A DNA stretch of 9,891 nt, taken from contig CANLFK010000077.1 of NCBI GenBank assembly GCA_947489925.1, positions 1 through 9,891 on the forward strand. The letters are read 5' to 3'. Positions 6,099-9,891 of the stretch are shown in pieces. Every line of letters begins with the position of its first letter. Within the stretch, counting starts at the first letter, position 1. The position numbers and the translations under genes are program-made. The notes beneath the pieces were generated by a model, which saw nothing but the letters and a program-made list of their open reading frames with translations, made no database searches and was not told the origin of the DNA. The stretch comes from Candidatus Caenarcanales bacterium. GTDB taxonomy: Bacteria; Cyanobacteriota; Vampirovibrionia; Caenarcaniphilales; Caenarcanaceae.

Positions 6099-7379
6099 AT
6101 GAAAAATCAATCTAGCTCGCTGGAATTATCTGAAAATACTTCTTGTGCGATTATAGGCGGTAGTAGTTTAACCACTTTGTCTTCCAAACAAGAAATAAGC
6201 AAGCATGGTTTTTATCCAAAGACAGTAGATGAATATATTAATAATTTGGTTGATTTGGCTTTAGAATTTGGCAAAATAAAAAAAGGACAAAAAGGAAGCT
6301 TGGTTGTTGCTTTGGCTGGGGCAGTTCAGAGTGAAGGTGAAAGAGTTGGATTAACTGAAAACTTTAGATTAGTCAGAGAAGACCATTTACAAAGAGGAAT
6401 GCCTTATTTCTTTTTTAAGCAATTAGTAGAAGCTGAGCTTAAAGAAAGAGGTTATAAAGAAATTGAAGTATTTGGTTATAATGATGCAGTTCCTGCTATT
6501 TCAGCTATTTTGTGTCAAGAAAATACCGAAGAAGTTTTAAGTAATTTTGAAAATGAATTGAATTTAAAAGGAAAAGATTCATATTCGATTAAATATATGA
6601 TTAATGGCACTGGAACTGGAGAAGCAAATTTAAATCCAGATACTGCCAAAATTATTACCGCTGAAAAAGGTCATTTAAAGCCATCTTTGCTTTGGTATGA
6701 ATTAAATCCATTTTTTAAATTTATGTCTCGGTTTTCAGTAATTGGGCAAAATCGCTCTATTGAAAGATTAATTGCGGGAGGTCCAACACATAAGTCTCCA
6801 AGGCATTTTTCACGACTTTTTAGTACTTCAATTGAATTATTAAGAAAAGGAAATGGTAATGAACAAAATGAATTAGCTATTATTTTAGGCTTTGAAAACT
6901 ATGAAGAACTAGTCAGAGCGGATAATCCAAATAATTTATTACAATCTGATATTAATTCATTAAGCGAAAATTCTCCTTTGATGAAATTAGGCTCAGCCGT
7001 TAAAGAAAATAATAGATTAGCTTTATCTTTTAGTCGAGTTTTTGCCAATGCTCTGGGTTCGTCTTTTGCTTGTATGCATTATTCTATCGGTGAAATGCCA
7101 GACTCGCCTTTAAATACATTTATTGGAATTAATGATATTAGACATTCAGCTTTAGGTTTTATCAGAAGTGATGGAAGTACTACCGCTTTACTGTCATCAG
7201 ACCCAGAAAAATGGCAAATACTAAATAATTCAGCTGAAAGATATGCCAGTTTAATTTCAAATAAACCAAATGAAAAATTATTTAAAATCTTAGACATAAA
7301 TCAAACTTTTCCTAATATACACCCCGACTTTGGCGGATTGCCTAGATTGGCAGCTCAAAAGTTACTCTCTATCAGTTAA
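6099..7379 (+). CDS. Divergent ROK/glucokinase-like protein of the ASKHA fold
   Basis: The 426-residue protein has no signal peptide or clear membrane helix and is probably cytoplasmic. Several segments line up in order with ROK or glucokinase motifs: AIIGGSS (17-23) at the phosphate-1 position; VVALAGAV (69-76) like the ALPGPV strand; GLTENFR (84-90) like the sugar-loop asparagine; YNDA (127-130), where D129 would be the catalytic base; INGTGTGEA (168-176) at phosphate-2; EKGH (189-192) like the ExGH sugar-binding motif; and ERLIAGG (222-228) like the family's SG segment. The Cys-rich zinc motif of typical ROK proteins is absent, and the usual Asp of DIGGT appears replaced by Ile. It may therefore be an atypical kinase or a sugar-binding protein without kinase activity. 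Its length exceeds most ROK kinases (about 300-320). The start ATG is 56 bp after folB with no SD. The 3' end is 9 bp from the convergent gene. The ORF is certain; the function is inferred from motif order only. Confidence 0.6.
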   Translation: MKNQSSSLELSENTSCAIIGGSSLTTLSSKQEISKHGFYPKTVDEYINNLVDLALEFGKIKKGQKGSLVVALAGAVQSEGERVGLTENFRLVREDHLQRGMPYFFFKQLVEAELKERGYKEIEVFGYNDAVPAISAILCQENTEEVLSNFENELNLKGKDSYSIKYMINGTGTGEANLNPDTAKIITAEKGHLKPSLLWYELNPFFKFMSRFSVIGQNRSIERLIAGGPTHKSPRHFSRLFSTSIELLRKGNGNEQNELAIILGFENYEELVRADNPNNLLQSDINSLSENSPLMKLGSAVKENNRLALSFSRVFANALGSSFACMHYSIGEMPDSPLNTFIGINDIRHSALGFIRSDGSTTALLSSDPEKWQILNNSAERYASLISNKPNEKLFKILDINQTFPNIHPDFGGLPRLAAQKLLSIS

Positions 7380-7388
7380 AACAATTTA
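7380..7388. other. Nine-base convergent junction without terminator
   Basis: The sugar-kinase-like gene (plus strand) and the right-hand large gene (minus strand) end only 9 bp apart. No hairpin or T-run terminator fits here. Any terminator would have to lie within the opposing gene, so the 3' ends of the two transcripts probably overlap in antisense. Confidence 0.6.
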
Positions 7389-9891
7389 TTAAGCCGGAAC
7401 TGCTTTTCTTCCTTTGAAAAATGAAACAATATTATTGCCAAAGTTATTTTTCTTAGCTGGTGCTTCATTGCCATAAATAGGATTATCAAATTGTGCCGCA
7501 TGATTAGATTCTTGGTCAATTCCGTAAGCAACTGAAGCATTTCTCATGGTCAAGTTAGCACCACCACCGCCACCACCAATATTTAAGCCAGAGAAAGCTA
7601 AAGAACAAGCGGCAAATAAATTATATAAACTTTGAGATATATTTAAAGCCATTGCTGAATTATCACCCGCTAAGCCCATACCAGCCAATCCACTTCCGAC
7701 TGCGGCTAAACCTTGCAAACCAGAAGAAATTGCTAATCCAGCCCCAATAGTACCAGGTCTATAAGTTACTTGTCTGCCCATTGGATCTGTATAAGAACGG
7801 CGAGTAGCTAAAGCATTTTGTCTAATTTGCATACCTTGAACTAAAAATACTAAAGCTGGTATAAGAGAACTCAATCCACCGACGACATATGCCACTTTAG
7901 ATAAATTTTCAGCTTCTTTTTTAGCTTGATCGGCTTTAAGCTGGGCTTCTTTTTCTAATTTGACTTCCTGAGGTGTTTTTTGATTAATAATTTTTGTTTT
8001 AGCTCTGGGATCAAGTAAAAATCTAATATTTCGATTGAATTTTTCATTTTTGGCTTTGATTAAGGCTTTTTGATCTGTATCATCTTCTTCTTTATGAGTA
8101 AAATGATTAAAAGCTTGTATTCCAGCGGTAATTCCTAATAATCCTAATGAGGCAAATCCAGCGGTATTTAAGAAATGTGCCATGCTGTGAGGGCTATGCT
8201 TATATTCAATACCATTAGTAGCTGATTGATAGCTTCCAAAATGTAAAAGTTCTGGATTCTTGAAAGTTCTCACTAATTCTCTGACATTCCAAGAAATATC
8301 GGCAATTGGTTTAGTTACAATTTCGGCAATTTTTGGCTCGATTTTTAAATTATCATAAAGACCTTTAATCATGCTTTCATGCAATTCTTCAGCCCAAATA
8401 TTACCATCAGAAATCGGTACTTTTACATCTAAATAAGTTGCTCCAAGACCAGGAGGACCAGATTTTAAATTAGGATCTACTTTACTAAAAATTCGTTTCA
8501 TTTCAGCCAATGTATCAGCGGTGGAAGCATCTATCCTAGAACCATTTGAAAAGCCACTTTCACGAGCCGAACCTAATAAAGCCAAAGACATAGAGCTTAA
8601 AGCTAAATATTGCTGTATATTACCAGCTGGCAAAAAGCCCGAGGTTACCCCAATTAAAGAACCAAGTAACTGAAAAGGATAAAACTGAGTTTTTAATAAA
8701 ACCGTACTAAAAGCTAAACCCAAATTGGCTAAACTAAAACCTTTAGCAACAATATCTCCGAAAGAAGCTTCCATTTTATTATCTCCAGAAGCAGTATCAT
8801 AAAATTTCCCAGCCACACCAACAGCTGACATTCCAGCTCCAATTAAAGCCAAAGCTGAACCAATATTCGGAGCATTAAAAATCACTTTTGCAAATAGAGA
8901 GTGTGGATTTTTTTGTGCTTGTAAATTGAAAACCCTGTCATACAAACTTTGATGAGTATCAGTTAATTGAAATAAGCTAGATTTATAAGGGTCAATTTGT
9001 GCTGATGGTGGAACAATTAAATTATATAAAGCTTGTGAATCAATACGACTTGCATCAAGTCCAAAAATATCAGACATGATACCTTTCCAAAATTGTCCGT
9101 GTTGATGAACATCTGCAAACCTTGCAATTGAATCTTTATAAAAAGGTACTGCTTTTTCTTCTAAAATTTTGTACAAAGTATTTGACGAATCAGCTTTTTT
9201 GTCTTTAACTGCTTGAAATTCAGCTTTGCTAATAGTCTTATTTTGATGCTCTTTAAAGCGTTTACCTACTAATCTATAATTATCACCCTCTTCTTTAAGT
9301 TCAAAAGGTCCACCTACTTGATCTGTTTTAGCTGCATTTACGGCATAATGCATAATTGCAACTTTATTACCTAAATCAATTTGTCCTCTTGGTGCAATTC
9401 CTAATCCATTTACTGCTCCTTGAATTAGTCTTTCTTTTTGTTCATCTGATAAATTATTATGATCATTACCAGTAATACAACTTATTGCTTTTAAGGCATT
9501 CTCTAAATTGTCTCTGATCTCTTGTTCTCTTGCATAAGCATAATTAATTCCAGTAACAATAAAACCAGTATCTGTACTTTGACTATCTCCAGCTCCTACT
9601 GAATAAGAAAATGTTTCGGGTTTTACAACATCACTCTTGCTAAATTTGAAACCGACAACTTCAAGATATGGAGCTTGATCATTTTCTCCACTTGCACCAT
9701 TATCAACAGTCTCAAACTCATTACAATACTTTTTACCAATTAATTGTATAAATTCTTTCGTAAGATTATATTTTTCATTTTGTGGATTTTTAAAATTACC
9801 AAAACCATCTATTGCATGAACAGTAATAATAATTGGTGAGCCTTCACTGAATTTAGCAAAAAACTCCGACAAACTTTGAGAGCCGTCTATT
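7389..9891 (-). CDS. Large unrecognised protein with several hydrophobic segments (partial, N-terminus off window)
   Basis: The frame runs from the window edge to a TAA at 7389-7391. The first possible start inside, a TTG at 9870-9872, is probably not real: six further sense codons (IDGSQS) precede it without a stop, so the N-terminus lies beyond the window. Residue numbers here count from that TTG (827 residues). I do not recognise the family. Residues 1-325 are soluble-looking with no strong motif. Hydrophobic segments occur near 333-355, 379-413, 420-435, 564-588, 660-680 and 706-765, consistent with membrane helices. A charged, Lys/Glu/Ala-rich helix (about 592-658) separates the last two groups. 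Near the C-terminus are a run of six glycines (766-771) encoded by GGT/GGC repeats, and a polar tail with DNPIYGNEAPAKK. Gene order gives no clue beyond convergence with the plus-strand run. A membrane-associated structural or surface role is conceivable but not shown. Confidence 0.93.
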   Translation of the reverse strand, partial: IDGSQSLSEFFAKFSEGSPIIITVHAIDGFGNFKNPQNEKYNLTKEFIQLIGKKYCNEFETVDNGASGENDQAPYLEVVGFKFSKSDVVKPETFSYSVGAGDSQSTDTGFIVTGINYAYAREQEIRDNLENALKAISCITGNDHNNLSDEQKERLIQGAVNGLGIAPRGQIDLGNKVAIMHYAVNAAKTDQVGGPFELKEEGDNYRLVGKRFKEHQNKTISKAEFQAVKDKKADSSNTLYKILEEKAVPFYKDSIARFADVHQHGQFWKGIMSDIFGLDASRIDSQALYNLIVPPSAQIDPYKSSLFQLTDTHQSLYDRVFNLQAQKNPHSLFAKVIFNAPNIGSALALIGAGMSAVGVAGKFYDTASGDNKMEASFGDIVAKGFSLANLGLAFSTVLLKTQFYPFQLLGSLIGVTSGFLPAGNIQQYLALSSMSLALLGSARESGFSNGSRIDASTADTLAEMKRIFSKVDPNLKSGPPGLGATYLDVKVPISDGNIWAEELHESMIKGLYDNLKIEPKIAEIVTKPIADISWNVRELVRTFKNPELLHFGSYQSATNGIEYKHSPHSMAHFLNTAGFASLGLLGITAGIQAFNHFTHKEEDDTDQKALIKAKNEKFNRNIRFLLDPRAKTKIINQKTPQEVKLEKEAQLKADQAKKEAENLSKVAYVVGGLSSLIPALVFLVQGMQIRQNALATRRSYTDPMGRQVTYRPGTIGAGLAISSGLQGLAAVGSGLAGMGLAGDNSAMALNISQSLYNLFAACSLAFSGLNIGGGGGGANLTMRNASVAYGIDQESNHAAQFDNPIYGNEAPAKKNNFGNNIVSFFKGRKAVPA
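7559..7578 (-). repeat. GGT/GGC triplet run encoding six glycines
   Basis: The plus strand reads CACCACCACCGCCACCACC here, which on the coding strand is a run of GGT codons broken by one GGC. It encodes GGGGGG between a hydrophobic segment and the polar C-terminal tail of the right-hand large protein, and probably acts as a flexible hinge. Triplet slippage would change glycine number without changing frame. Confidence 0.8.

Noticed and set aside
7079..7297. Minus-strand 72-codon ORF
   Set aside because: It lies entirely within and antisense to the sugar-kinase-like gene, with no features of its own.

Overview
The window is AT-rich bacterial chromosome. It carries a compact housekeeping core flanked by two very large genes I do not recognise, both cut by the window edges. 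TGA is used as an ordinary stop (pdxJ and folB both end in it), so the code is standard. No protein start has a convincing Shine-Dalgarno sequence; most are preceded only by A/T-rich sequence. The FolB and PdxJ sequences read most like cyanobacterial-lineage versions, for example the FolB segment DLSKAGASDELKDT. Together with the AT-rich, SD-poor sequence this makes a non-photosynthetic cyanobacterial relative (Vampirovibrionia/Melainabacteria type) a reasonable but unproven guess.

Layout, left to right. (1) Positions 1-2325, minus strand: the first 775 residues of a large protein with a coiled coil, a long Gly/Ala/Thr-rich hydrophobic block, a Pro/Thr/Ala linker and the start of an internal repeat. 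(2) 2326-2607: non-coding, with a candidate promoter and a direct repeat for that gene. (3) 2608-4153, minus strand: serS (seryl-tRNA synthetase), preceded by a 75-codon orphan ORF. (4) 4154-4428: divergent regulatory region. (5) 4429-7379, plus strand: a four-gene run of rplI (ribosomal protein bL9), pdxJ (vitamin B6 synthesis), folB (folate synthesis) and a divergent sugar-kinase-like protein. (6) 7389-9891, minus strand: at least 833 codons of a second large orphan protein with several hydrophobic segments, convergent with the plus-strand run and open at the right edge.

The core supplies translation (SerRS, bL9) and two cofactors (PLP and tetrahydrofolate). SerRS and the folate and PLP pathways meet in serine/glycine metabolism, because serine hydroxymethyltransferase needs both PLP and tetrahydrofolate; a functional reason for the grouping is inference only. 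The least explained parts are the two edge proteins and the sugar-kinase-like protein with an altered phosphate-1 motif. No rRNA, tRNA, CRISPR array, insertion sequence or phage gene was found. I see no complete, convincing new system here; the edge genes need their missing ends before they can be interpreted.
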